Source: Polytrichum commune
Taxonomy: Eukaryota > Streptophyta > Polytrichopsida > Polytrichales > Polytrichaceae
Reading direction: 5' to 3'
Length of the DNA stretch: 64,000 bases
Assembly (NCBI GenBank): GCA_950295325.1
Contig: OX485806.1
Location: forward strand, 55,857,169 to 55,921,168
This document shows positions 44,642 to 55,489 of this stretch, in pieces. Positions within the stretch are counted from its first letter, which is position 1; every line of letters begins with the position of its first letter. The notes beneath the pieces are model-generated. The model worked only from the letters and a program-made list of their open reading frames with translations, was not told the origin of the DNA and ran no database searches. The translations under genes and the position numbers were made by a program.

Positions 44642-45568
44642 TGTCGCAACCCTTACTAGCCCCTTAATAATTTTTCCAATTTTTAATTCTAGCAAAGGTT
44701 TTTAGTCCTAACCCTTTGCATTCCGCCATGCTAATGGTTAGTTCCTCTTACCCCGGACCTTATAGTTCATAGGAGGGAACCGACCCTCCTACTTTGCTTT
44801 CGGGACTCACCCCTTAATCAATAACCAATTCTTAGATGTGGACTTCCATCCATGAAAGTCCAATCTTATGTTGATCATCGCATTGCTGGAGCAACACTAC
44901 AACAACCCAAAGCGTCCTAGGCAACTATGGCCTCACATTGGGCCAATGCCCATGGAGGCTGTGTCGTTCGGCGTCGGGTGGGGAGGCCACACCACCTCAC
45001 CCATATAAGCCTCCAACATTCTAGGTGGGGCCCCTATCCCACCGTTAAGAAACCTCTTGTCTCTTTACCAAGAGTTGGGGCCAAGTAGACATTTTCCCTT
45101 AGCCGTTGGGCCTAGAAGCCCCCAGCACCTTCAGACCATCATAACAATGTTAGATGTTAACAAACAACAACTTCATCTTCATCTAAGCTTCACGTAGATG
45201 CCAATGGACTCCTTACTTGCCCCATTTAGGCAAGTATTGACAAAGTTATGCCTGTTTGAACCTTGGCAGTCCCGGGAATCAGTCCCAGGCACTGCTGTAC
45301 CAGAGCACTGTCCCGGGACAGCGCCCCACTCAAATTGCCATAACTCCTAGCTCACACCTCCGATTGAGGTGTTCTTGAGCATTATAGAATCTACCCTCGT
45401 GCCTCCTAGTCTCCGTGGGTGGGAGGCGTTCCCAACGCCCGGGGCCCTCGCCCACATTAGGATCACTTGGGCCCTCTCACCAACGGCGCCACAAGTCTTG
45501 GGTGTCAATCCGGGGTCCCCCTTGTGCCCATGGTGTTACGGGCACTCCTCATGGAGAGGTGCACGACA
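44642..45568 (-). mobile_element. Solo LTR, family R1, perfect TSD
   Basis: 927 bp from TGTCGCAACCC to GCACGACA. GTGAT flanks it on both sides (44637-44641 and 45569-45573). It sits inside an older element of the same family, in the opposite orientation. ORFs at 45369-45572 and the start of 45415-45849 are LTR sequence. Confidence 0.9.
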
Positions 45569-45810
45569 GTGATAATGTGGTGTTGGACATACTAAATAGA
45601 CGGGGAGAAATCCAAGCAATGGGCAGGACCCAAACCTTGTGGCTAATGTACAAAGGTAAAAGACACTTGCAACGCAAGTTAAAGGAGGGATACATCAACG
45701 ACCTTGGAGTACAAAGACTTTTAGGCAAGGTCTGCAAAGGCAAGGTGCTTAAGAAGGTCAAGTTGGTGGATGAATTGCTCAAGTATAAGCAATGTCGGGT
45801 GTATGTGCCC
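45569..45810 (+). pseudogene. RNase H-integrase linker remnant
   Basis: Continues the interrupted element: NVVLDILNRRGEIQAMGRTQ, then TLWLMYKGKRHLQRKLKEGY, then VKLVDELLKYKQCRVYVPA. The last part matches the minus-strand copy at 52570-52785 (VKLVDGLFKCKQIWVYVSQG). It is cut off at about 45810, before the zinc finger. Confidence 0.75.
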
Positions 45811-46290
45811 GCCATGCCACCTCACCCATATAAGCTTCTAGGACGTTAAGTAGGGTCCCTACCCCACCATTAAAAAATCTTTTATCTATCTCCTAAGGGT
45901 TGGGGCCATATAGACATTTTGCACTAGCCGTTGGGACTAAATGCCCCCAACAACTTCAAACCACCATAGCTTCTTCCCATGATCTTTGATGCTATGAATC
46001 TACCATTCTATCAAAATATAATCTTTGTGTAGATGCCACTAGACCCCTATTTTGCCTCATTCAAGCAAATATTCAGCATGTTATGGCTATTGAAACCTTG
46101 GCAGTCATGAGCGCCACACCCAAGTCATTTCTGTTCCAAAGCATTCTCCCTAGGCATGTTGTCCCACTCAAATTGTCATATCTCCTAGCTTGGTGATGCT
46201 AAATTCCGCCCCGATTTTATTTTCACTTTGCTCTTTCAAGACATGGATTTATGACTGTTATGCGCCAACTCTCATTATATGGAAAACTTA
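45811..46290 (-). mobile_element. Rearranged R1 LTR and 3' interior fragment
   Basis: 45811-46195 follows the R1 LTR from CACCTCACCCATATAAGC to TCATATCTCCTAGCT. It then joins directly to a segment (46195-46290) that matches the 3' interior of the minus-strand copy near 51053-51135 (CTTTGCTCTTTCAAGACATGG...CATGCGCCAACT type). About 300 bases of LTR with the terminal GCGACA and PPT are deleted at the join. Confidence 0.65.
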
Positions 46291-46684
46291 GTATTGTGAG
46301 CATAGAGCGGAGTTTGGAGAGCGGAAAATTTGAATTATGGCGGACAATTTTCATAGAAGGAGTGCCTATGACCGTGGATTTTGGAAATACTTTAAATTCA
46401 ATTTGTTGAAAGGGTACCCCATTCCCTAAATCTAATTCAAGAAACAAATGAAACGTGAAGGAGTGGAAGAATGTATTTGTTATCAAGGATCTTATAGTGT
46501 ATTTTTCAAAAGGTTAATGGTTAGATTAGGGCTGACGTCAGCAATTGAAATCAAACAACAACATAAGATCAAGGAGTTGAATGGGGTTTGCAAAAGGTAC
46601 ATGGAAATTCAACAAATAGACTTATAAAAAACTTAAACAAAAACAATACATATGAGATGGAGGTTTCAAATGCACGAGGCATAG
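46291..46684. other. No recognised content
   Basis: No domain, repeat family or splice-bounded ORF is recognised here. Confidence 0.3.
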
Positions 46685-47095
46685 TCAACAACTTGGACTA
46701 CCATGTCTATCACTATCCTTGCCCTGCTCGGCCTCCATATCTAGGAAATCCAATACTAGTTTGTTGAAAGGGCGGGTGCGACTAGGAGGTGGGGACAGTG
46801 CTTTCGCCAAAAGATGGGCAAGGTCGGCAATATACGAAGGGAGCTCGAACGTCGTCGAAGGGGTTACAAACATGTCCACATTAAGGACATGAATCGGGCT
46901 CTCATTTTGAACTTTGAACATATAAAACGATGTCGTGTAGAAAGCGGTCCGCTTTGGGAAAGCACTGGGTTTTTGGCTGCAACTAGATTTGCTTGCCGGA
47001 CCGTCGAATCTTCTTGTCTTCAAAAGTCTCGGTCTTCGATTTCTTCAAAACTTCAAACCCTTTCCCGTTGGCCTATCCTGTTACGGTTCTAAACG
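46685..47095 (-). pseudogene. Unknown exon-like ORF
   Basis: 112 residues, with SSCSQKPSAFPKRTAFYTTS, then HVLNVDMFVTPSTTFELPSY and ADLAHLLAKALSPPPSRTRP. The frame stays open upstream of the Met to about 47060. It is on the same strand as the exon-like blocks at 48-49.7 and 53.7-55.5 kb and could be a further exon of that gene, but no clear splice link was found. Not recognised. Confidence 0.3.
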
Positions 47096-48250
47096 GGTTA
47101 AGGATAAGGGTAGGGTAATAAGAAAACACATACCTCGCACGGGTAAAACGGGACGTCAGAACACAAACTAGCGTCCGACAGTTTGGCTCTTAAACTTTCA
47201 AACCCACGGTGACCAGCAATCGCGCCTCACCAATGGGAACAATAGAATAAAACCTTGTGGGTCATCAATCCCACTTCGTTGTCACAAACACGAAATGAGG
47301 ATTTTATGGTTTTTTCACAAAAACCCGCAACAATTTTCGATGCAAAAAAACACAAGTACAACGAACCTCCAAATCCGGCAGGGAATCACAAAGAAAAATG
47401 ACAACGAACCACAAACCACAACACACTTGATTCTTGGAATTTCTTCAAGTTTTCAAATATTCATATGCACACCAAATTGATCGAATCATACACTTCCTCA
47501 AAGGTTTGTTGCAAACAAAAGGCTTGTTCGTCTTCTATACTCGGTTGAAGTCTCAACCCTTCTTTGCAAGAGCCAACAGACCTCCCTCCACTCAAACTAG
47601 CACAACTTTTGTTTTTTGCTAACTTTCCTTCAAGCAAATCATCACTCTTGAGAAAACAACACATGAAACACAACTCATATTTTTTTTAATTTCAAGATTC
47701 TTGTAAAATCCACCCACACATCATGAGCTTCCAACAACCACCAAAAAAAACCTTCTCCTCTCTAACCTCTTCTCTCCCTCTGAGTCTTCTCTCCAACCAC
47801 ACATGTGAGATAAACCCAAAAATCCTCTTCTTATCCTCATCACATGGCTTTTAATTATCCATTGGTCTTAAAATTGACTAAGGATAAAACTAGAAGTAAG
47901 ACTAAAAGAGATAAGCTAAGAGTAAACTAAAAGTAAAAAAATAGATATGATTAAAAGGGTAAACTAAAAGTCACTAAGAATAAATTATGAATAAACAAAA
48001 AAATAATCTATTTCTATTCTTTTTTACTTTCATCCAAATCAAAAAATCACAATGCAACACAAAATAAATACACATTTATATAGTGTACACATTTACATTA
48101 TGACAACAAGAAAACTAAACAAAATGAGCACAAGCCAAAAATTCTGATCCGAGAAGATAGAAATACAAGTAAGTAAGTTAGAAGCAAAGAACGAACTTAC
48201 GCATACAACAAATCAAAATTGCGCTTTTGGGGAGGAGGAAAAACGGACTC
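47096..48250. other. No recognised gene
   Basis: Contains Ser-rich chance ORFs on plus (47434-47622) and an A-rich, repeat-like stretch at 47880-48010 built on ACTAAAAGTAA. Nothing else is identified. Confidence 0.3.
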
Positions 48251-49689
48251 CCGTTATGGGGCAATATGTTGAGAAGTATGTTCTTGTTCAGGCTACCGCA
48301 TGGGGAAGACCAATGCCACATTGCCAATCCATGATAATGTTGTCGTTGTATGTGAAGGTGGAAAAAATGATGGAGAAGAACTCGGGGCGCTTTTCACGAG
48401 CACCTCTCCAAGGCACCCCGTCTTCCCTCATCGATTGTAACCCTTAAGCCAACCATCTTTCTTGAGATTGTAACCCATGTTCTTGAAGTCTGAGGTCCGG
48501 ACATTCAAAACGGACTCATTATGCATGAGCACCTTGATGAAGAACTTGCAAGCTTGCACGAAATGTGAAAGCTAGAATTATGAATACAGAAATGAAAAAA
48601 AAAAAAAAAACGGATGAGGTCATAAGAATTTACCAACTCAGAAGGATTAGTGGGCGATTGGAAATCGAGGTCATTCATGCCTAACCAGTCTTCGGCAATA
48701 AATAATTCCTCAGTGTGTGCCTAATTGTGAATTGATCTAAAGACATCAAGATCAGCAGCGTGTATGAGGACGAAGACGATGTCGTCATGGAGGTTGGAAT
48801 TTGCAAAGGCAAACAAAACCTCAAAGTATGTGGAAGATCGTTTGTTCCACAAAGGAACATCCGAGGATGAGGATGCTCGGCACAGGTAGGTTTTTGGGCA
48901 CATCTGCAAAGAGTTTATCAATGCCTGTGTGAACCTTAGGCTTGGTATTTGGACGAGTATGGCCCGCTCCAACCTGAAAAAAAAATATGCAATAAATGCA
49001 AAAAATGCAAAAATAAACCAGTGTTGAATTCCATGGAATGAATGGATAAAACAATAAAATGGCATACAAACCTTGGTTAGGAATTCTTCAATGCGGCAGT
49101 AGACCGGAGGGGGAACCTTGGTCTTCATGAAATCCTCAATGAACTCTCCCATGTCCACATTTTCAATAAAAAAAAAACCAGATGACCTCTCCGAGGAAGT
49201 CGCAGATGTCTCCAGTGCAACAACCTTCCTCTTGCGAGGGACCGATGGGATGATTGCACCACTATAAGAAGGAGTGGCGGTTGGACTTCCAACAACGGTG
49301 GTGGTTAGAGCAACATTGCGTTGAATGGAGGCCTTCGTGAAAGAACGAGTGGATACTTGAGGAAAAACATGGGCGACAACCTTCCTTCCCTTGTCCTTGC
49401 CTTTGACCGAAGCAACCTCCTTCTCAGTGGGTGGAGGAGCGGGAATATCTTCTTCTGGCTCTTCCTCTAATTCAATCACCTCAAGGGCAGAGCTAACAAA
49501 GGTGTTGTAAAGCTCTACTTCCACCTCGGGCACGAATCCACGAGAACAATCCAAATACCAACCACCAACCACCAAATGCACGCGTGGAAATTTTGTAAAT
49601 TGCATAAAGATTGGAGTTGACATCAACCTAATCTAAAAGGAAAGTGGGCAATGACGAAGGAGGTAGAGCATTCTCCACAACAAGCTCAT
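48251..49689 (-). pseudogene. Unknown multi-exon gene, downstream block
   Basis: Minus strand. An acceptor TTCCTTTTAG (about 49630) precedes a coding block that reads FVPEVEVELYNTFVSSALEV, then IELEEEPEEDIPAPPPTEKE, a Ser/Thr/Lys-rich middle and DMGEFIEDFMKTKVPPPVYC. A GTTTGT-type donor near 49075 and a pyrimidine-rich acceptor TTTTTTTTTCAG near 48977 then bound a ~95-base intron, after which VGAGHTRPNTKPKVHTGIDK and LFADVPKNLPVPS continue. The 301-residue frame that reads through the intron is therefore misleading. The acidic, proline-rich tail looks like a nuclear regulator but carries no named domain. The block is cut at 49690 by the R1 LTR. Not recognised. Confidence 0.4.
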
Positions 49690-50663
49690 TGTTGCAACCC
49701 TTGCTAGCCCCCCTTGACAATCTTGCCAATTTTGATTCCTAGCAAAGGTTACGAGCGCTAACCCTTCACATTCCGCCATGCCAATGGTTAGCTCCTCCTA
49801 CCCCGGTCCTTATAACTCATAGGAGGGAACCAACCCTCCTACTTTGCTTTCGAGACTCACCCCTTAATCTGAAACCCATTTCTTCGATGTGGACTTCCAT
49901 CCATGGAAGTCCAATCCTATGTTGATCATTGCGTTGCCGAAGCAACACTACAACAACCCGAAGCGTACTAGGCAACTATGGCCTCACATTGGGCCAATGC
50001 CCATGGAGGCCGTGCCGTTCGGCCTCGGGTGGGTGAGGCCACACCACCTCACCCATATAAGCCTCTAGGACTCTACGAGGATCCCCTACCCCACCGTCAG
50101 GAAACCCTCTTGTCTCTCTACCAAGAGTTGGGGCCAAGTAGACATCTTCCCTTAGCCGCTGGGCCTAGAAGGCCCCAGCAGCTTCAGACCATCATAACTT
50201 CCTTGTATGATGTCTGATGCTAACATAAAACCACTCCATCCTCATCTACGCTTCACGTAGATGCCGATGAACTCCTCACTTGCATCATTTGGCAAGTCTT
50301 GGGGAAGTTATGCCTGTTTGAACCTTGGCAGTCCCGGGAATCACTCCCAGGCACTGCTGTACCAGGGCGCTGTCCCGGGACAGCGCCCCACTCAAATGGC
50401 CATAACTCCTAGCTCACACCTCCGATTGAGGTGTTCTTGAGCATTCTAGAATGTTCTAGCTATAAGCTACGCACAGCTTATGGCCTTACCCTTGTGCCTC
50501 CTAGTCTCCGTGGGTGGGAGGCGTTCCCAACGCCTGGGGCCCTCACCCACACTAGGATCACTTGGGCCCTCTCACCAACGGCGCCAGAAGTCCCGGGGGT
50601 CACTCCGGGGTCCCCCTTGTGCCAATGGTGTTTCGAGCACTCCTCATGGAGAGGTGCGCGACA
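49690..50663 (-). repeat. R1 LTR, 3' LTR of the minus-strand chromovirus
   Basis: 974 bp from TGTTGCAACCC to GCGCGACA. It is the best preserved R1 copy and keeps more CpG sites than the others. A purine-rich tract (minus strand GGTGGGGGTGAG, 50664-50675) abuts its inner edge as a PPT should. ORFs at 49978-50217, 50431-50769 and 50480-50938 are LTR-derived. Flanks CTCAT and CTCAC are similar, so a solo-LTR reading is not excluded. Confidence 0.75.
50365..50388. repeat. 24-bp perfect palindrome in the R1 LTR
   Basis: A GGGCGCTGTCCC arm is followed directly by its inverse GGGACAGCGCCC. The copy near 45305 differs at few positions; those near 6115, 26030 and 63415 are more decayed. It lies just before the conserved CACTCAAATxGCCATA segment. 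Confidence 0.8.
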
Positions 50664-51404
50664 CTCACCCCCACCAAACGAAGTCGATGCCCTCATCGAC
50701 TATACTCGTAGTCGGCACACCAATTCTCAAGTTGCCATCCTCTATGGTACGGCATTGTGTTTACCTTAGGGTGCGACCCCCTCAATGTATCTTCACATTT
50801 GGCATAGTCCCAAAGGTGTCGTTCCTAGGTGGTCTGTTAGCGACCTTGGATCTCTCCTCCAAGGACCTTATCTACACTAGACCCACCTACTTTGGGACTC
50901 ACTTGGGTTGCCCCTCCTTTGGGGCTTCCCCCCGTTAGGCTCCACTAGACTAACATGACACATCTAGGCGAGACCTCAACGCTTGCACTAAGTTCTCTCG
51001 GTTGCAACTCCGAGATGGCTTTCCATTGTTAAGCCACGCCTCGATCGCACGGGGGTGATGCCAAGTCCCGCCCGACTCGGTTCCCACTTTGCTCTTTCGA
51101 GACATGGGTTCATGACTCCCATGCGCCAACTCATGTTAGCTCGCGGGTGACACTTTTATGAGCACGCGCCATCACCTTGTCCCCACCCGGACAAGCCCAT
51201 GGCTAAGAAGTTTCTTGGTTTTATCCAAGGCCCTTCCAAGCCATGGCCCCCAATTACTCGGCTTACCCAACCTAGTTTGGCATGTCTATTCCCCCTCTTC
51301 CACTAACCAAGCACAAGTACAATACTAGGACCTCATCTCATTATTTTCTCTTTGCACCACTAAAGTCTCTAGCACTATTAGCGTATTTCCCCAAGTAAAG
51401 GAGA

Positions 51405-51640
51405 TTGATGTCCTCATCAATGCGTACGCTTCTTTTTATTGGAACCCTTAGCCTTAGTTTCTTCAAAGTGCTTCACCAATTCATTGGTGTTCACCAGGTC
51501 TCTTGCCGCCACCCAAGCGATTTCTTTCTCATGGTATCTTCACCATTTCACCAAGTATTCCTTTGTACATTTTTATTTACTTTCCATTTGGGTTTTTTAC
51601 TCTTGAGGATGCCCTCTTACCTCATGTTCCAAATGACCTC
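51405..51640 (-). pseudogene. Chromodomain remnant
   Basis: Minus-strand pieces give LEHEVRGHPQE, then CTKEYLVKW, one stop, RYHEKEIAWVAARDLVNTNE, then LVKHFEETKAKG. The YLVKWxxYxxxxxxWV signature identifies a chromodomain, so family R1 is also a chromovirus. The gap to the LTR (50676-51405) is noncoding. Confidence 0.65.
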
Positions 51641-51707
51641 CACAAGGTCGAAAGGTGGCCTAATCCTTCCTTGTGATCGGGCCACAAGGTGTCGTCCTTA
51701 AATGGCT

Positions 51708-52830
51708 TTAGTAATGAGACATGAAATGTCGGATGCACTTTGATCTCGGGCGGTAATTCCAACTTATACGTGTCCTTAAACATTCATTCCACAATGGAGA
51801 ACGGGACTCCAATTTTGGACATGAACTTTGGAGTAAAGCCTTCCCCAAGGTGAAGTTGTCCACATTCAACAACACCTTTTTGGCCCACCTCCATTTGCGT
51901 CTTCCAGCATTGATTTGCACTTTGTAGCACCTTCGGGCTTTCTTCACCAACAACTTGGTCATCTCCAAGACTTGTTTACCATCCTTGGCCAAGTCCTCAC
52001 CATCTTGGTTGAACTCTAGTGTTGAATGTGCCCCCTCGAGAGCTAGGTTAATAGGTTGGAGCGCATCCACTCCATAAGCCACCACGAAAGACCACCCCTT
52101 CGTAGCGAAGTGGGTGGCTACATTGCAATTACACTCCGCTCGACCCACATAGACCGCCCAATCTCCTTGGTCCGCCCCCACCAAGTTCTTCAAGTATTGC
52201 TTCAAGACTCCATTCACACGCTCCGCTTTCCCATTCATTTGGGAATGCAAGGTCGTGCTAAACCTTAGTTTCATTCCGACTCCCTAGAGAATTGCATTGA
52301 AAATGCACTTGTGAACTTTGGATCTTGATCCCACACAATCACTCTTGGCAACCCGTGGTGCCTCAACCATCCCTTGAAGAAAGGCTATGCGGTCTCCAAC
52401 GCAGTGGCACCATGTGTGCCAACTTGGCAAACCGCTCTACCATCAATAAGATGGCATCATTCCCATGTGACTCCGGCAAACTTGTGATCAAGTCCATGCA
52501 CATACTATGCCATGGCGTCGACGGGATAGGCAACGGTTGCAAGAAACCGCCTTGCTTTTGGTAAGAGGCTCAATTCACTTGGCACTTTATTCTCGCCTTT
52601 ACAAAGTGGGTTATATACTCCTTTATGCACCACCAATGGTACCTCTTTGACACCATTCTATGGTCGGCAATAGGACTATCATATTCCTCCTTCAAAACCG
52701 ATAGCCTCAACTTGCCTTGTGACACATACACCCAAATTTGCTTGCACTTGAACAATCCGTCCACCAACTTAACCTCTTTGAACACCTTGCTCTTGCGAAG
52801 CTCACCTAAAAGCTTTTGTGCTTTGGGGTA
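51708..52830 (-). pseudogene. Integrase remnant
   Basis: ORF 52785-52570 covers the zinc-binding part: VSQGKLRLSVLKEEYDSPIA, then DHRMVSKRYHWWCIKEYITH and FVKARIKCQVN. Against the HHCC pattern the first His reads Tyr and the first Cys is lost. Frameshifts separate it from LITSLPESHGNDAILLMVER-like core sequence. The 188-residue ORF 52274-51708 follows with TTLHSQMNGKAERVNGVLKQ, where the third catalytic Glu (KAE) is kept, then the C-terminal region DDGEDL/KLLVKKARRCYKVQ-like. Confidence 0.75.
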
Positions 52831-53047
52831 GTTAATTTACCCCTCTCATATCTTGCATCACAAGTTTTCTTCGCCGGCACACATTAGCCACAAGATTTGG
52901 ATGGTTCCCATTGCTTGGAACTCTCCCGGTCTACTTCACGCATCCGGCACCACATTTCCACGGTCCGGTTTGTGGATCAAATCCACCTTCATAAGCGCCA
53001 AACTATCATGCCACCGCAATGACTTGGTGCTCACTTGCACTTGTATG

Positions 53048-53272
53048 TCAAAATTCTTTTAGGACACATTGTCCATGTAGACCTTTGCTTTGTGCGACCC
53101 CAAATAGTGTCGTCACATCTTCAAGCAAAGCACTACGACAAAAAAATTCTTTGTCATGAGTTGGTTGTTTTCTTTGACAACCATCGAGCTTCATGCTCCC
53201 ATATGCAATGGCCATCCATCTTATACATAATCCACCATTGGCAAAGTCACTCGCCCCCATATGCACCTCACT
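53048..53272 (-). pseudogene. RNase H C-terminal remnant
   Basis: EVHMGASDFANGGLCIRWMA, then AYGSMKLDGCQRKQPTHDKE and SALLEDVTTLFGVAQSKGLH. This is the same region as 60944-60720 in the other minus-strand copy and 44340-44545 in the plus-strand one. Homology ends near 53272. Confidence 0.65.
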
Positions 53273-53652
53273 CCTCCTCGCATCCACCTCTGTTCCTATG
53301 CCGCCTCACATTCCAGCTCCCCACCGAAGTCCCCTGTTCGATCTGAACAACCAGCAACCTGATCCGCAGTTGGAACAGGTTTTTCCCACCCTTAAACGGA
53401 TTAGTCCCAGGTCTAATTCAAACATTAGCTGGTCCGTATTTCGTGAGCCTGGTATTACCAATCAATAAGACAACAACTAACAAACTAATCATCCCCCCTT
53501 TTAATGCTTAAGTCTTGTTCTCACACTCTACATAGGTCTAACCCTTAACTTCCACCCCATCCCACTAATCACTAACTCAGTCATGCCTGATTTTTAAGTT
53601 TTTCACATTTTTTGTTGTTAATTGGGATTGTGGGCACGATTTCGGGCTCACA
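53273..53652. mobile_element. Partial R2 LTR
   Basis: Ends with ATTTCGGGCTCACA at 53652, the R2 terminus. Pro/Ser-rich GC sequence upstream fits the R2 interior. The other end is missing; it starts abruptly at the RNase H fragment near 53272. Confidence 0.6.
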
Positions 53653-55489
53653 CTTGCCATCAAAATACACCCGGAAGCCTTTTCCCACAAAATAAGCCTC
53701 CAATGCTCAACATAATTGGATGGTTGCAAAATATCCTATGTAGAAATCCAGTCAATATCGACGGAGCATTTGTTTTCAATGATGCAATCTCAGCCTCAAC
53801 CCCCTTCTCCAACTATGTCAAGAGAAAACAAGAATTAGGAATGTCAAAGAATAAAAGAAACAAATGGGCAAAAAAAACTTGAAGATGCACCTATGCCCAA
53901 AAAAAGGCTTTGTTGAGCCAGTCATCAAGGATTTTCTCTTGGAGAGGAAGAGTAGAAGGGCATTTGTTTTTCATTTAGACCTCTGCGGGAGAGTTCCACC
54001 ACCGAAGCCATTTGGCTTTGAAAGAGGCATCGACATGTGTGGTTGCCAACTTTTGGAGTTTTTCTATTGTAATATCTGTAACAAGGAAGGTGGAAAAATG
54101 ACGGTCAATTTGCAACATAGAATAGTGTAATCTAAGAAAAATACATCAAGTAGAAATTAAAGATGAGGGTATTAGCAAAATATAAAGAGAGATAGGAGGT
54201 GCACCTCATGAAAGAAATCTTCGCCATTATCCTTATGGGCGACGAAAATGAACTTCTCAAAATTTGGAGACCGAATACTTTTGATAAATCTATCTTGGGC
54301 CTTTGTCATAGTGCGCCAAATTTTAGGAGCGGATCTGAGTGACTCAGGTGTAGCCTCACGGTATAACCTTGCTACAATATATGTTGCGTTGGATAACTCT
54401 CTCTAAAACAAAAAAATAAAAAAAACATAAGCATAGAGAAAGGGAGAACTACCTTGTACAAGAATTTGACGAAGACGTCCAAGGTAAGGGGATACCAAAT
54501 AGGATGCTTATCCATTTTACACTCACACATCTTCTAGTCGGCGACAGAAATGAGGTCCTTAAACTCCTCAAGCTTCATTTTCCCAAATATACGAAAGCGG
54601 AGGAATTTGGCAGGAAGGTTGTCCTTGACATGGTCATGCTCCGTGGACCTACAAGAAATAAGCAAAAGAGAAACTAAAGAATAATAACACAAATTTTTTT
54701 TTTTAAATTACCAGTTAATGTCATTCATGACATTAAGGAAGACGGCGGTGCAGTTCCACGGGTCCACGACAATACAATCTATGGAGATATGCCAATCTTT
54801 ATCCATGGAGTGATATTTGTTAATGTGCCTCCACCAAGCCGTCAACCGATGGTTTTCCTCCCAGACGAAGAACATCTTGCCAACAAAGTGAGCAGGGTCG
54901 GGGTCATTTTGGAGCATGGAATCAAACTCCTCATTGGCCTCTTGCCATAATGAACTCTAGGAGGCCCGAATGTCGTCCAAATGAATCACTTCATCAAGGT
55001 TGTTGTACAGAGAGACATACATGACACGGTCACCATCACGGTAACCCATAATGAACTCATTTTACAACCAAGCGACATCAACCTCGCTGATGGGCCGAAC
55101 AAGAGGAAGACATTGCAAGCGGCATAATGGAATAGAGAAACGTGACTTAACAAGAGGTTTGATTTGAGCCCGGTGAATCACAACATTAGAGTTTTTTTTT
55201 TGGGATCTCCAAATCAAGGGCTCAGTCTCCTTTGGATTGGACTCATCAAGAGGACGCAAAGAGTCGGATGCAATAGGTGCATCATTCGACAGGGGTAAAC
55301 AAAAAATATTGAGATAGAGCCCAAAACAATAAAAAACATAAAAAACCCGATGACATTGAAAACCAAAGGAAAAGTTTATGAAGGAAACGCCTCTCCGCCT
55401 AAGACATCAACTAGCGTCCCAACTCCTAACAAGGGAGGCTCCAATTGAAGATTACATTCCTCTATTGAGGGCTCCTCAGATAGAATGAG
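53653..55489 (-). pseudogene. Unknown multi-exon gene, upstream block
   Basis: Minus strand. An acceptor TATTTGTGTAG starts an exon at about 55489 (MDLILSEEPSIEECNLQLEP). A long exon, about 55300-54712, includes MYVSLYNNLDEVIHLDDIRA, AHFVGKMFFVWEENHRLTAW and WRHINKYHSMDKDWHISIDC. GT...AG introns 54711-54649 and 54452-54403 join exons 54648-54453 and 54402-54205 in frame (NDIN-W-STEHDHV; LYK-RELSNATY). Further likely exons start at 54075 and 53812. Two stops in the long exon and a phase clash at 54075 suggest a pseudogene. The domain is not recognised. Confidence 0.45.

Larger units (their letters stand above)
41525..45810 (+). mobile_element. Ty3/gypsy element with R1 LTR, plus strand
   Basis: This copy defines family R1: LTR, PBS, gag, protease, RT, RNase H and the RNase H-integrase linker follow in order on the plus strand. 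The linker is split by a solo R1 LTR (44642-45568). Integrase core, chromodomain and the 3' LTR are missing after 45810, where a rearranged reverse fragment begins. Several stops and a mutated RT active site show it is dead. Confidence 0.8.
50664..53272 (-). mobile_element. Minus-strand chromovirus, 3' half
   Basis: From high to low: RNase H end (53272-53048), integrase (52830-51708), chromodomain (51640-51405), about 740 bases of noncoding tail, PPT and the R1 LTR. The 5' half is absent, cut at about 53272 by R2 LTR sequence. Sequence is close to the plus-strand element at 41.5 kb and to the copy at 60-63.7 kb. Confidence 0.75.

Noticed and set aside
48721-49626. A single 301-residue protein
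   Set aside because: The middle (VCMPFYCFIHSF...AYFFFRLE) is hydrophobic intron translation between a plausible donor and a TTTTTTCAG acceptor. The frame after the intron differs, so the continuous ORF is misleading.
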